A stretch of DNA of 53,505 nucleotides from Amycolatopsis sp. (GCF_025464955.1 NZ_JAODNM010000176.1:1-53505), one strand, 5' to 3'; numbered from the stretch's first letter, positions 12,001 to 18,228 are shown. Made by a program: numbers and translations. Notes: generated by a model from the sequence alone, not told the origin.

Positions 12001-13963
12001 CCGTGATGTCCTCACCGGCGCCGGTGGCGACCGCGCCGCTGGTCACCACCGCGAGTCGGGTGTCGGCCAGCCAGCCATCATGCGCCCAGGACCACAGCGT
12101 ATGCGCAAGCTCCCGCACCGCGGTCTCTGTCGTGAGGGTGAGGTCGTCAGCGTCTGCCGCGCCAGGCGCGCAACTCGATACCGCGACATCCGGAGCCGGC
12201 TCGCCGGCGGCGACCGCGACGTGCAGGGAAGCCGCGTCGGGATAGCTCACCACGCTCAGCCCGGCCGCCTCAAGTCCAGCTGTCAGGCCGAAAACGTCCG
12301 GCCCGAGCACGGCCCAACTCTGTGCGAGTGGAAGAAGTCCAGCGCGCACCGACGGCAGCGGCGCCCAGCCGATCCGCAGCAGTGACTCGTGCTGGCCACC
12401 GCTCGCGGCACGCAGCCGCGCGGGCCGGTCGAGCAGGACATGCCGGGTGATCTTTCCCGAAGAGGTGCGGGGAATGCGGTCGATCTCGTAGAGCTCATCC
12501 GGCACCTTGAAGCTCGCCAGCTGCTCGCGGCAGGCGGCGAAGAGGGCCTCGGGATCGAACCCTTCGGGTCCGGGCACCACGAACGCGATGGGCACTTCGC
12601 CGAGCACGTCGTGCGGCCTGCCGACCACTGCCGCGTCGGCGACCCCTGTGACGCGCAGCAACACGTCCTCGATCTCGGCGGGATGCACGTTCTCGCCACT
12701 GCGGATGATCAGTTCCCGGCTGCGGCCGGTGATCGTGAAGTAGCCCAGTTCGTCACAGCGGGCCAGGTCGCCGGTGCGGTACCAGCCATTGGGCAGCGCC
12801 TGAGCGGTCGCCTCGGGCTGGTTGTGGTAACCGACCATCAGGCTCGGCCCACGCACCCAGACCTCGCCCTCGGCGCCCGCCGGCAGGTCGATGCCGGTGT
12901 CCGAATCCACCACGCGGATGGCGAGCCCGGGCACCGGGAGACCGCACGAGCCCTCGATCTTGGCACCGGAAGGCCAGTTGACGGTCATCAGCCCGCAGGT
13001 CTCGGTGCTGCCGTAGCCGTCGAGCAGAGGAACGCCGAAAGTGTCCTCAAAGGCCGCACGAAGCGCCCCGGGGCAGATCGAGCCCGCGGTCAGGCACAGC
13101 CGGAGCGCGCTGCTCTCGACCCCGTTCTCACGAGCCTCCGCCAATAGGTAGTGGTACATCGCGGGTACGCCCGCAAGGAAGGTATAAGACTCTTCACCCA
13201 GCGCGCGCAGGACTTCTTCCGGGGAGAAACCCTCCAGCAGCCGCGCGGTGCCGCCGACGGCCATGACGCCGATCACACAGAGGATGTGAGCCAGGCTGTG
13301 GTGCAGCGGGAGTGGCCAGAGAACGTTGTCTTCTTCGGACAGGCCGAGAATCGGTGCGTAACAGGCGGCCACAGACCACAGGCAGCTGCGCTGGGTCGAC
13401 AGCACACCCTTGGGTTTTCCCGTGGTTCCTGAGGTGTACAACATCCACGCGACATCATCGAGGCTCTGGTCGTCCCGCGCCGGGGTGGCCGGGTCGGTGC
13501 CGACCAAGTCCGAATATGACACCACGAGCCCGGAGCTGCTGCGTGGCAGGGGTACGTCGCCGGTTACCACGACGCGTAGGTATGGCCGCCCCGGCAACAG
13601 CTTTCGCACCTGGTCCAGGTGGGCCGGGTCGGTGAGCACCACCCTGGCGCCACTGTCATCGAGCACATGCGCCAACTCCGCCTCCGAGGACGCCGGGTTG
13701 AACGGCACGCCGACCCCGCTGGCCCTCGCCACCGCGAGGTAGCTTTCGATGACCTCGACACAGTTTCCGAGGTAGATCAGCGCGCGGTCGCCGGGTTGTA
13801 GCCACAGGCCGGCAAGGTGCCCGGCCAGCCGCCAGGTGCGTCGTTCCAGCTCCGCGTAGCTCACACTTCGCCGCTGGTCGCGGAAGGCAACCTTGTCCCC
13901 CAGCCGGTCGGCGTGCTCTCGGAGCAGCTCAGGGATGGGCCGGATCAACTCTGCACGCAACAT
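6077..13963 (-). CDS. Loading polyketide synthase: CoA ligase-KR(inactive)-ACP, then module 1 KS-AT-KR-ACP
   Basis: The 2,628-residue protein starts at ATG 13963, with GGGAG about 10 bases upstream. Residues 1 to about 515 are an acyl-CoA ligase/adenylation domain, which marks this as the chain-initiating subunit. A full-length but degenerate KR follows, then an ACP, one complete extension module and a C-terminal docking helix ending EELYDLS. It is transcribed divergently from the chorismatase operon that supplies its likely starter, and the next PKS gene begins 41 bases downstream. CoA-ligase loading domains are known from the rapamycin, FK506 and candicidin families, where they prime with carboxylic acids made from chorismate. 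A rare TTA leucine codon lies at 7592-7594 (residue 2124), a possible point of bldA-dependent translation. Likely starter: 3-hydroxybenzoate, from the neighbouring chorismatase. Confidence 0.96.
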   Translation of the reverse strand: MLRAELIRPIPELLREHADRLGDKVAFRDQRRSVSYAELERRTWRLAGHLAGLWLQPGDRALIYLGNCVEVIESYLAVARASGVGVPFNPASSEAELAHVLDDSGARVVLTDPAHLDQVRKLLPGRPYLRVVVTGDVPLPRSSSGLVVSYSDLVGTDPATPARDDQSLDDVAWMLYTSGTTGKPKGVLSTQRSCLWSVAACYAPILGLSEEDNVLWPLPLHHSLAHILCVIGVMAVGGTARLLEGFSPEEVLRALGEESYTFLAGVPAMYHYLLAEARENGVESSALRLCLTAGSICPGALRAAFEDTFGVPLLDGYGSTETCGLMTVNWPSGAKIEGSCGLPVPGLAIRVVDSDTGIDLPAGAEGEVWVRGPSLMVGYHNQPEATAQALPNGWYRTGDLARCDELGYFTITGRSRELIIRSGENVHPAEIEDVLLRVTGVADAAVVGRPHDVLGEVPIAFVVPGPEGFDPEALFAACREQLASFKVPDELYEIDRIPRTSSGKITRHVLLDRPARLRAASGGQHESLLRIGWAPLPSVRAGLLPLAQSWAVLGPDVFGLTAGLEAAGLSVVSYPDAASLHVAVAAGEPAPDVAVSSCAPGAADADDLTLTTETAVRELAHTLWSWAHDGWLADTRLAVVTSGAVATGAGEDITDLVHAPVWGLLRSVQAEYPDHFTLLDIDRHEDSSGMLSLALTTDEPQLAVRGGVALIPRLARVSTALDSESTLRLDPRGTVVIAGAPGARGAALAQHLVTAYRARHVLLLSPRGRADDATAQLDEDLKRFGAKCAVVACDVADREALAAVLAKVKRPLTAVVYCDGELDTALPAALTGGFQRTFPATVAGAVNLHQLTKDKDLAAFVLLGSVSGALGTAGCAEQAAANAFLDALARYRRSQELPALSVAWGASIRDEADTAVENNATELSVQDCMAMFDVAGTMNLVNAVVVRIAGAALREQIPASAVPALLRGLIDLAPRPAKLDERELSELRSRLAGMSADEQNSFLLNVVRTEASTVLGFPVDERGDSERTFRELGFSSISAVALRNRLSAATGLQLSAAVVFDYPTVGVLARNLKALLFGERPVPNSVESPRVVVDEPIAIVAMACRYPGGVRTPDELWRLVTEGGDAIAGFPDDRGWDLKRLFDGASATQEGGFLHEATEFDAEFFKISPREALAMDPQQRLMLETSWELVERSGVDPASLRGSKTGVFAGVMYHDYGSDLSSPPEGTEAYWGIGTAGSVVSGRVAYTLGLEGPAVTVDTACSSSLVAIHLAGQALRQGECDLALAGGVTVMSTPQTFVEFTQQGGLASDGRCKAFSDDADGTGWSEGVGLVLLERLSDARRNGHEILAVVRGSAVNQDGASNGLTAPNGPSQQRVIRQALAKAGLSTADVDVVEAHGTGTSLGDPIEAQALLATYGQDRETPLLLGSVKSNIGHTQAAAGVAGVIKMVQALRHGIIPRTLNVDMPSSRVDWSAGAVELLTEQTVWPDNDRPRRAGVSAFGISGTNAHVIIEQAPAAELTVADPTVVSTVVPWVFSGKTEAALTAQVDHIGTTVDNPVDVGFSLVTSRSVFEHRAVLLSTEDGVVEVARGATAERPVAFLFSGQGSQRVGMGRELAVRFPVFAEAFDGVLARLGVELPDDEELLNQTGAAQPALFALEVALFRLVESWGVRPDFLAGHSVGEVAAAHVAGVLSLEDACVLVAARARLMQALPGGGAMVAIEAAEVEVLPLVSGGVSIAAVNGPRSVVIAGDEAGVLAMAALFEAQGRKTTRLPVSHAFHSALMDPMVAEFREVVEGLSLREPVVPMVASGDVTSSEYWVRHVRETVRFGDSVSTLVERGVTAFLELGPDGVLSAMVAESVPVGAVVVPLLRKGRSEEVSALTALARLHVTGVSVRWQEFFAGTGARRVELPTYAFQRQRFWPEPDGPAVSADPVEGAFWSLVEGGDLASELNLDAETAAALVPALSSWRGRRQARSVVDSWRYRESWTSLKSTSGATPGEWLMLVPADEIDDEWMGPLVAALGSHVLRLDVADLDRAGLGRELSGIAGIAFDGVLSLLAVPSTRSDGPVPDGLRRSVALVQALADKGIASPLWCVTKGAVSVGNGDQVSSPEQTALWGLGRVAALELPRRWGGLLDLPDEIDVRVGSGLAQVLTGAFPDEDQLALRSSGVFGRRLVRAPVGGEPQRRWQASGTVLITGGTGGLGGHVARWAVASGAEHVVLTSRRGLEAPGAKALSAELEASGARVTVAACDAADRDALAKVLSDIPVGVPLSAVVHTAGVDTGDAAVESLTEEQLAAMLRAKVAAGWNLHELTRAQPLDAFVLFSSGAATWGSGGQPGYAAGNAFLDGLAHYRRADGLPATSIAWGAWAEAGMAADNTLVAEQMRRRGVLLMEPGLAIAALRQALDEDQTTLTVTNTDWARFAPGFTAQRPSPLLSGIPEVRQALFATGNPEARDNGLGQRLAGHSDEEAERVLLDLLRSQVAVVLGHRGSTAVSVDKSFRDQGFDSMTAVELRDRLTAVTGLVLPSALIYDYPTPRAVAGYLVANLVSSEASALGSSASELDRFEAALSSEPANGAAREALGDRLEKILFRLRQPAMTAGRSSEEDIRTVPVDELLSIIDEELYDLS
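6120..10700 (-). other. PKS module 1: KS-AT(malonyl)-KR(A1)-ACP and C-terminal docking domain
   Basis: The KS is complete, with TACSSS near 10187. The AT has GHSVGE (near 8937) and HAFH (near 8640), the malonyl signature. There is no DH: the post-AT linker (WSLVEGGDLASEL) leads directly into the KR. The KR has TGGTGGLGG (near 7385) and a catalytic Tyr (PGYAAGNAF, near 6950). It lacks the LDD motif (DTGDA instead) and has Trp eight residues before the Tyr, the A-type fingerprint, with no A2 histidine. It should therefore give an L-configured hydroxyl at the carbon derived from the starter carboxyl. The ACP has GFDSM (near 6447). About 90 residues of docking sequence follow, ending in an acidic helix that matches the N-terminal coiled coil of the next gene. 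Confidence 0.9.
10730..13963 (-). other. PKS loading module: CoA ligase, inactive KR, ACP
   Basis: The ligase has YTSGTTGKPKG (near 13430), YGSTETCG (near 13010), the GWYRTGDL motif (near 12780) and the C-terminal catalytic lysine in SSGKI (near 12455), so it should adenylate and transfer a carboxylic acid. The following KR-like region (about 12350-11000) has AGAPGARG instead of the TGGTGGLG cofactor loop (near 11750). In place of the catalytic Tyr of the xYAAANAF motif it has Gln (EQAAANAF, near 11330), so it is predicted to be inactive. The ACP keeps the phosphopantetheine serine, but in the form GFSSI rather than GFDSL (near 10858). No AT or KSQ is present, which fits priming by an activated free acid. 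Confidence 0.88.
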
Positions 13964-14230
13964 CTCGACGTCACTCCCTGGTTGAGGAACTCGTGACCAG
14001 TGGCGACGCTAACCGACCCGATACCTGCTAAATACCAGGAAATTTCCCGACGACCCCTGCGAATCCCCTACTACCCCCCTATGTTCGAGCCTGGGGCGGC
14101 CGTGCCGCTGGTTCGCCCAAGATGCCCCGGATCCCACTGCTAGCGTCCCTCAGGTAGGTCGGACCGGTTCCCGTGTGTCGTCGACCTGCCCCATGAGTCT
14201 CTTTTCCTGGAACCGAAAGAGGTGCCTAAA
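13964..14230. promoter_or_regulatory. Divergent promoter region between loading PKS and chorismatase operon
   Basis: These 267 bases carry no gene and separate two oppositely oriented starts, so both promoters must lie here. It is more AT-rich than its surroundings around 14010-14050. A perfect 10-bp palindrome lies at 14038-14047 (GGAAATTTCC). TAGCGT, a possible -10 box for the plus-strand operon, lies at 14141-14146, and the same hexamer occurs on the minus strand near 14007-14012, but I cannot pair either with a convincing -35. The promoters are inferred from gene orientation; the boxes are weak. Confidence 0.6.
14038..14047. promoter_or_regulatory. Palindrome, possible operator
   Basis: GGAAATTTCC is a perfect inverted repeat in the middle of the divergent intergenic region, where a regulator could control both starter supply and chain initiation. 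It resembles, but does not match, the CTVGGGAWWTCCCBAG box bound by PimM-type PAS-LuxR regulators. The cluster regulator in this window is a LAL protein, whose sites are poorly defined. A 10-bp palindrome can also occur by chance. Confidence 0.3.
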
Positions 14231-15271
14231 ATGAATCAGACACAGTTGGTCCGCAACACGGAGAGCCTCGGCTATCTGCCCAATTCTTCTTTCGTTAACC
14301 TCGGCGAAACAGCCAAGTTCGCCACCGGACACAACGTCCTCGGCCAGATAAACTACGCCACCGAAGCCATCGACCCCAAGGTCTCCTCAGGCCACCCGGT
14401 GCTCAGCCTCCAGATGACGGACTCGACCCTCGACGGATTCGCCGAGTTCTGGACGACACCCAGGCCGGTGGAATCGGGTGAACACGACGGCATCTCCTAC
14501 GCCCACGATGGCGAGTACTTCCTCTGCGCGGGGCGCATCCCGCAGGCTCAGGAATACGCCAAGGCGACCGAGTCCGCGTATGTCACCGCGCTCGACCTGA
14601 TCACCACGCTCGACTACACCAACTGTTTCCGCATGTGGAACTTCGTGAACCAGATCAACGACGCGAACTCGGACGGGCTGGAGATCTACCGCGACTTCTG
14701 CCTTGGCCGGGCAAACGCATTCGAACGGTTCAAGTTCAACGAGACCGAGGTCCCGGCCGCCACCGGCATCGGCTCACTCGGCGGCGGGATCGCATTCTAC
14801 TTCCTGACCTGCCGATCGAGCGTGCCCACCACGATCGAGAACCCGCAGCAGATGTCTGCCTACCACTACCCCAAGCGCTACGGCCCCAAGTCGCCCAAGT
14901 TCGCCAGGGCCACCCACTTGATCCCCGCGAACACCATCGGACAAGCCGGACACGTCTACGTCTCCGGGACCGCGAGCATCACCGGACACGAAACTCGCTT
15001 CCACCGCGACATCGAGAAGCAGACCCACCTCGCGCTCGAGAACATCGGCCGGGTCGTCGACGCCGCGAACCTGTCGGCGTACGAGTTGGCGAACGGGTAC
15101 AACCTTTCCGACCTGAACAACGTCAAGGTCTACGTCCGCCATCGTGACGACATTCCCCAGGTGCGGGAGATCTGCGAGCAGGCACTTTCCCCTACCGCCG
15201 ACGTCCGCTATCTGAACGTGGACATCTGTCGTTCCGACCTCCTCGTGGAGATCGAAGGAATCGTCAATTAG
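14231..15271 (+). CDS. Chorismatase, Hyg5-type (3-hydroxybenzoate synthase)
   Basis: A 346-residue protein of the FkbO/RapK/Hyg5 chorismatase family, which splits pyruvate from chorismate. ATG 14231 is chosen because AGAGG lies about 8 bases upstream; a GTG at 14222 would overlap that site. FkbO and RapK make the dihydroxycyclohexadiene carboxylate starter of FK506 and rapamycin, whereas Hyg5 and Bra8 make 3-hydroxybenzoate. Residues reported to separate the types can be aligned through the C-terminal glutamate (Glu340 here, in LLVEIEG). Cys333 (DICRSD) then falls at Hyg5 Cys327, and Gly246 (VSGTAS) at Hyg5 Gly240, where FkbO has Ala. The protein is therefore predicted to form 3-hydroxybenzoate, used as the PKS starter. 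It is the first gene of an operon with DAHP synthase (22-base gap). The family call is very secure; the subtype rests on remembered alignment positions. Confidence 0.93.
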   Translation: MNQTQLVRNTESLGYLPNSSFVNLGETAKFATGHNVLGQINYATEAIDPKVSSGHPVLSLQMTDSTLDGFAEFWTTPRPVESGEHDGISYAHDGEYFLCAGRIPQAQEYAKATESAYVTALDLITTLDYTNCFRMWNFVNQINDANSDGLEIYRDFCLGRANAFERFKFNETEVPAATGIGSLGGGIAFYFLTCRSSVPTTIENPQQMSAYHYPKRYGPKSPKFARATHLIPANTIGQAGHVYVSGTASITGHETRFHRDIEKQTHLALENIGRVVDAANLSAYELANGYNLSDLNNVKVYVRHRDDIPQVREICEQALSPTADVRYLNVDICRSDLLVEIEGIVN

Positions 15272-15293
15272 TAGTCAGCTGGAGGACATTTCC

Positions 15294-16502
15294 ATGCAGC
15301 CCGCGACGAGCCTGACGGAAATCGATTTCGCCGACCAGGAAAACCCCTGGGATTTCCTGCCCGCCACCGAACAGCCGGCTTGGCGACACCATCCTGAATA
15401 CAACCGGTGCCGCCGGGAACTACGAGTGGCGCCGCCACTGGTGACCGAATCCGAAACTGAGGACGCCCTGCGCGCGATCGCCAAGGTGGCCGCCGGCTCG
15501 GCGAGAATGCTTCAGGTCGGTGACTGCGCCGAAAGTTTCGACGAGTCGGGTTCGGCGGCGACGGCGGCGAAGGTCGATGTCATCACCGAACTCGCCGAGC
15601 ACCTGTCGTGGCGGGTGGCCCAGGAAACAGTCCGCTTCGGGAGAATGGCCGGCCAGTACGCGAAACCCCGCTCAAACTCGCTCGAAGTGGTCGATGGTGT
15701 GGAAATGCCGGTATTCCGCGGCCATCTGGTCAACGCGCCCGAGCCCAACGTCGTCGCACGCCACTGTGATCCACGTCGCCTGCTGCGCGCACACGCGGCC
15801 AGCGCCGAAGTCCTGGACGGGCTTCGCACCCATTGGCAGAACCCCGGTACACCCGGCCACAATGGACCGTGGACGAGCCACGAAGCACTGGTGATGGACT
15901 ACGAAAGCCCGCAGGTGCGCACCGGCGTGACGACCGGAGCGCGTTATCTCAGCTCCACCCACTTCCCGTGGATCGGGGAGCGGACCCGACAACTCGACCA
16001 CGCGCAGGTCAGACTGCTGGCATCGGTGAGCAATCCCGTGGCCTGCAAGGTCGGGCCGACCGTCGATCCGGCGACCGTGGTCAGGCTGTGCGGCCTGCTC
16101 GACCCCGACCGCACGCCCGGCAGGCTCACCCTCATCATCCGGATGGGCCGCTCGGCGGTCGCCGAGGCACTGGCTCCAGTCGTGCGAGCGGTCCACCGCG
16201 CGGGACACCCCGTCGTGTGGCTGAGCGATCCCATGCATGGCAACACTGTGCGCGCGAAAACTGGGAAAAAGACCAGATATCTCGACGCTATGATCGACGA
16301 GGCAGTCCAGTTCAGAAGCACACTCGACAGCCTCGGTCGGCATCCAGGCGGAGTGCATCTCGAGGTGGCCGCGACCGAGGTCACCGAGTGTGTCGGCGGA
16401 CCGGTCGCCGACGAAAACGCCCTCGAAGCCCACTACGAGTCGCTCTGCGATCCCCGGCTGAGCCCGGAACAAGCGCACGAGTTCATCGAGTCGGTCTTCT
16501 GA
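15294..16502 (+). CDS. Class II 3-deoxy-D-arabino-heptulosonate-7-phosphate (DAHP) synthase
   Basis: A 402-residue enzyme that condenses phosphoenolpyruvate and erythrose-4-phosphate, the first step of the shikimate pathway. The metal and substrate residues of the plant/PhzC class II family are visible: Cys in GDCAE (residue about 78), Lys in CKVGP, His in DPMHGN, and Glu in the HLEVAATEVTECVGG block. The start has a strong ribosome site (GGAGG, 7 bases upstream). At about 400 residues it matches phenazine-cluster PhzC rather than the roughly 460-residue housekeeping enzyme, whose extra N-terminal elements bind aromatic amino acid inhibitors. It is therefore likely to be feedback-insensitive and dedicated to this cluster. 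It sits between the chorismatase and the hydroxylase, so its job is presumably to raise chorismate for starter synthesis. Confidence 0.95.
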   Translation: MQPATSLTEIDFADQENPWDFLPATEQPAWRHHPEYNRCRRELRVAPPLVTESETEDALRAIAKVAAGSARMLQVGDCAESFDESGSAATAAKVDVITELAEHLSWRVAQETVRFGRMAGQYAKPRSNSLEVVDGVEMPVFRGHLVNAPEPNVVARHCDPRRLLRAHAASAEVLDGLRTHWQNPGTPGHNGPWTSHEALVMDYESPQVRTGVTTGARYLSSTHFPWIGERTRQLDHAQVRLLASVSNPVACKVGPTVDPATVVRLCGLLDPDRTPGRLTLIIRMGRSAVAEALAPVVRAVHRAGHPVVWLSDPMHGNTVRAKTGKKTRYLDAMIDEAVQFRSTLDSLGRHPGGVHLEVAATEVTECVGGPVADENALEAHYESLCDPRLSPEQAHEFIESVF

Positions 16503-16518
16503 CTTCAGCGGGAGAACG

Positions 16519-18168
16519 ATGCCGACGCCCACCGCACCCTCCCAGCCCACTCAGGCTCAGTCCACTCAGTCCACTCAGGACATTGAAATCGACATCGACG
16601 TCGACGTGGCGATCGTCGGCTGCGGGCCGGTCGGGCTCGTCCTGGGCATCCTGCTGGCGCAACAGGGATGGCGCGTTGCCATCCTCGAGCGCTACGTCAA
16701 CCAGTACCCGTTCCCCCGTGTCGTCGCCTTCGACGGCGAGACGGCCCGCAACTTCGCGGCCGCGGGTCTCGCCGAGAACCTCAGCGAACTGGGCGAGCCG
16801 GTCGGCGAATACGACTTCCAGAACGCGGCGGGCGAAACGTTGCTCAGCATGCACTCGCCGTACGAACCCGATCGGCTGGGCTGGCCGAAGGCGACCGTGA
16901 TGCACCAGCCGACCTTCGAGTCGGCCCTGCGAGCGCACGCGAAGACGTTGCCCAGCCTGACAGTGCGCTACGGCCATCAGGTCGAGCGGATCCTCGACAA
17001 GGGCGACCGCGTCCAGATCTTCAGCGGCGGCGAGGCCGGCGGCCCCGACCCGATCACCGCCCAGTGGGTGGTGGGCTGCGACGGGGCGAACAGCTTCGTC
17101 CGCGACAGCATGGGTGTCGCCGTCACCGATCTCCAGTTCGAGCACGACTGGCTGCTGTGCGATGTCGTCTTCCACGAACCGCGCACGTTCACCCCGAATG
17201 ATGTGCAGATCTGCGATCCCGCGCGGCCGACGACCATCGTCTCCAGCGGGCGCGGGCACCGGCGGTGGGAGTTCATGCGCCTGCCCGGCGAGACCATCGA
17301 GGATCTCAGCCGGGCCGAGACCATGTGGAAGCTGCTCGAGCCGTACGACGTCACCCCCGAGAACGCGGACCTGTCCCGGCACATCGTGTACACGTTCAAG
17401 GCCAGCATCGCCGACTCCTGGCGCCAGGGCAGGCTGCTGCTCGCCGGGGACTCCGCGCATCTCATGCCGCCGTTCATCGGTCAGGGCATGTGTTCCGGCG
17501 TACGGGACGCGGTGAACCTGGCGTGGAAGCTCGATCTGGTGCTGCGCGGCCTTTCCCGCGACCGGTTGCTCGACGCCTACCACCTCGAGCGGGACACCCA
17601 CGTGCGCCGAACCATCAACCTGTCCATCGAGGTCGGCCAGATGATCTCGGAGCTCGACCCCGTCGCCGCGGCGAGGCGGGACGAGGTGATGTTCGCGATG
17701 CAGAAGGATCCCGCGAAGGTCGACGCGGCTGTGCCGTCGTACTTCATGCTGGAGGACGGCATCGTGCGCCGCAACGCCGAAGGCGCGGTGGCCCGGCTGG
17801 CCGGCGACCTCTGTCCTCAGGGGCGCGTGGTGCGCGGCGACCGGACGGGGCTGTTCGACGACGTCGTCGGGCGCGGATTCGTCCTCATCACCGCGTTCGA
17901 CCCCTACTTGGTGCTCGACGAGGACGATCTCGCGTTCCTGAAACAGATCGGTGCGTATATCGTCCGGGTGATGCCGGCCCGCACTCCGCCAAAGCACATC
18001 AAGGAACACGAGGTCATCGACATCGACAGCGTGTACCTCCCCTACCTCACCAAATCGAAGCAGGTGGGTGCGCTGGTGCGGCCGGACTTCTACCTCTTCG
18101 GCACCGCGAGCTCTCGTCCTGACGTCTCCACTCTGGTCAAGGAACTCCAAGCCCAGCTCACCGTGTAG
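16519..18168 (+). CDS. FAD-dependent aromatic hydroxylase (MhpA/PheA-TfdB family)
   Basis: A 549-residue class A flavoprotein monooxygenase. It has the N-terminal FAD dinucleotide motif GCGPVGL (residues about 34-40), the second FAD/NADPH motif VVGCDGANSFVR (about residue 175) and the GDSAHLMPPFIGQGM motif (about residue 315). A C-terminal thioredoxin-like extension is typical of phenol hydroxylases and MhpA. Length and motifs fit 3-(3-hydroxyphenyl)propionate hydroxylase, whose substrate resembles a 3-hydroxybenzoyl starter extended by one acetate. It follows DAHP synthase by 16 bases, with GGAG 6 bases before the ATG, in the operon that makes the starter, so it probably hydroxylates the aryl ring of the starter or the finished polyketide. 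The first 27 residues are a low-complexity Gln/Thr/Ser stretch coded by a short tandem repeat. Substrate and position of attack are unknown. Confidence 0.9.
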   Translation: MPTPTAPSQPTQAQSTQSTQDIEIDIDVDVAIVGCGPVGLVLGILLAQQGWRVAILERYVNQYPFPRVVAFDGETARNFAAAGLAENLSELGEPVGEYDFQNAAGETLLSMHSPYEPDRLGWPKATVMHQPTFESALRAHAKTLPSLTVRYGHQVERILDKGDRVQIFSGGEAGGPDPITAQWVVGCDGANSFVRDSMGVAVTDLQFEHDWLLCDVVFHEPRTFTPNDVQICDPARPTTIVSSGRGHRRWEFMRLPGETIEDLSRAETMWKLLEPYDVTPENADLSRHIVYTFKASIADSWRQGRLLLAGDSAHLMPPFIGQGMCSGVRDAVNLAWKLDLVLRGLSRDRLLDAYHLERDTHVRRTINLSIEVGQMISELDPVAAARRDEVMFAMQKDPAKVDAAVPSYFMLEDGIVRRNAEGAVARLAGDLCPQGRVVRGDRTGLFDDVVGRGFVLITAFDPYLVLDEDDLAFLKQIGAYIVRVMPARTPPKHIKEHEVIDIDSVYLPYLTKSKQVGALVRPDFYLFGTASSRPDVSTLVKELQAQLTV

Positions 18169-18186
18169 GGCAACCGTAAGACACCA

Positions 18187-18227
18187 CTGGAAACGCCCCC
18201 CTCCAAGCCGGAAGGGGGCGTTTCCAG
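18187..18227. terminator. Bidirectional terminator hairpin between hydroxylase and regulator genes
   Basis: A perfect 14-bp stem (18187-18200 pairs with 18214-18227, arms starting CTGGAAACGC) encloses a 13-base loop. It begins 18 bases after the hydroxylase stop and ends one base before the stop codon of the convergent regulator gene. AAA/TTT runs lie within the arms rather than as a long U-tract. Position and stability support a terminator serving both converging transcripts. Confidence 0.85.
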
Positions 18228-18228
18228 G

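Noticed and set aside
6077..13963. Loading of the rapamycin/FK506 dihydroxycyclohexane carboxylate starter
   Set aside because: The chorismatase residues fit the 3-hydroxybenzoate subtype and the loading module lacks the ER that reduces the starter ring in those systems.
14038..14047. PimM-type PAS-LuxR binding box
   Set aside because: The palindrome lacks the GGGA(WW)TCCC core with CT/AG flanks, and no PAS-LuxR gene is in the window, so it is reported only as a palindrome.
14222..14230. GTG at 14222 as chorismatase start
   Set aside because: The ribosome-binding purines overlap this GTG; the ATG at 14231 is correctly spaced from them.
16483..18150. A 555-codon minus-strand open frame opposite the FAD hydroxylase
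   Set aside because: It mirrors the hydroxylase almost exactly and has no recognisable motif, while the plus-strand protein has three flavin motifs.
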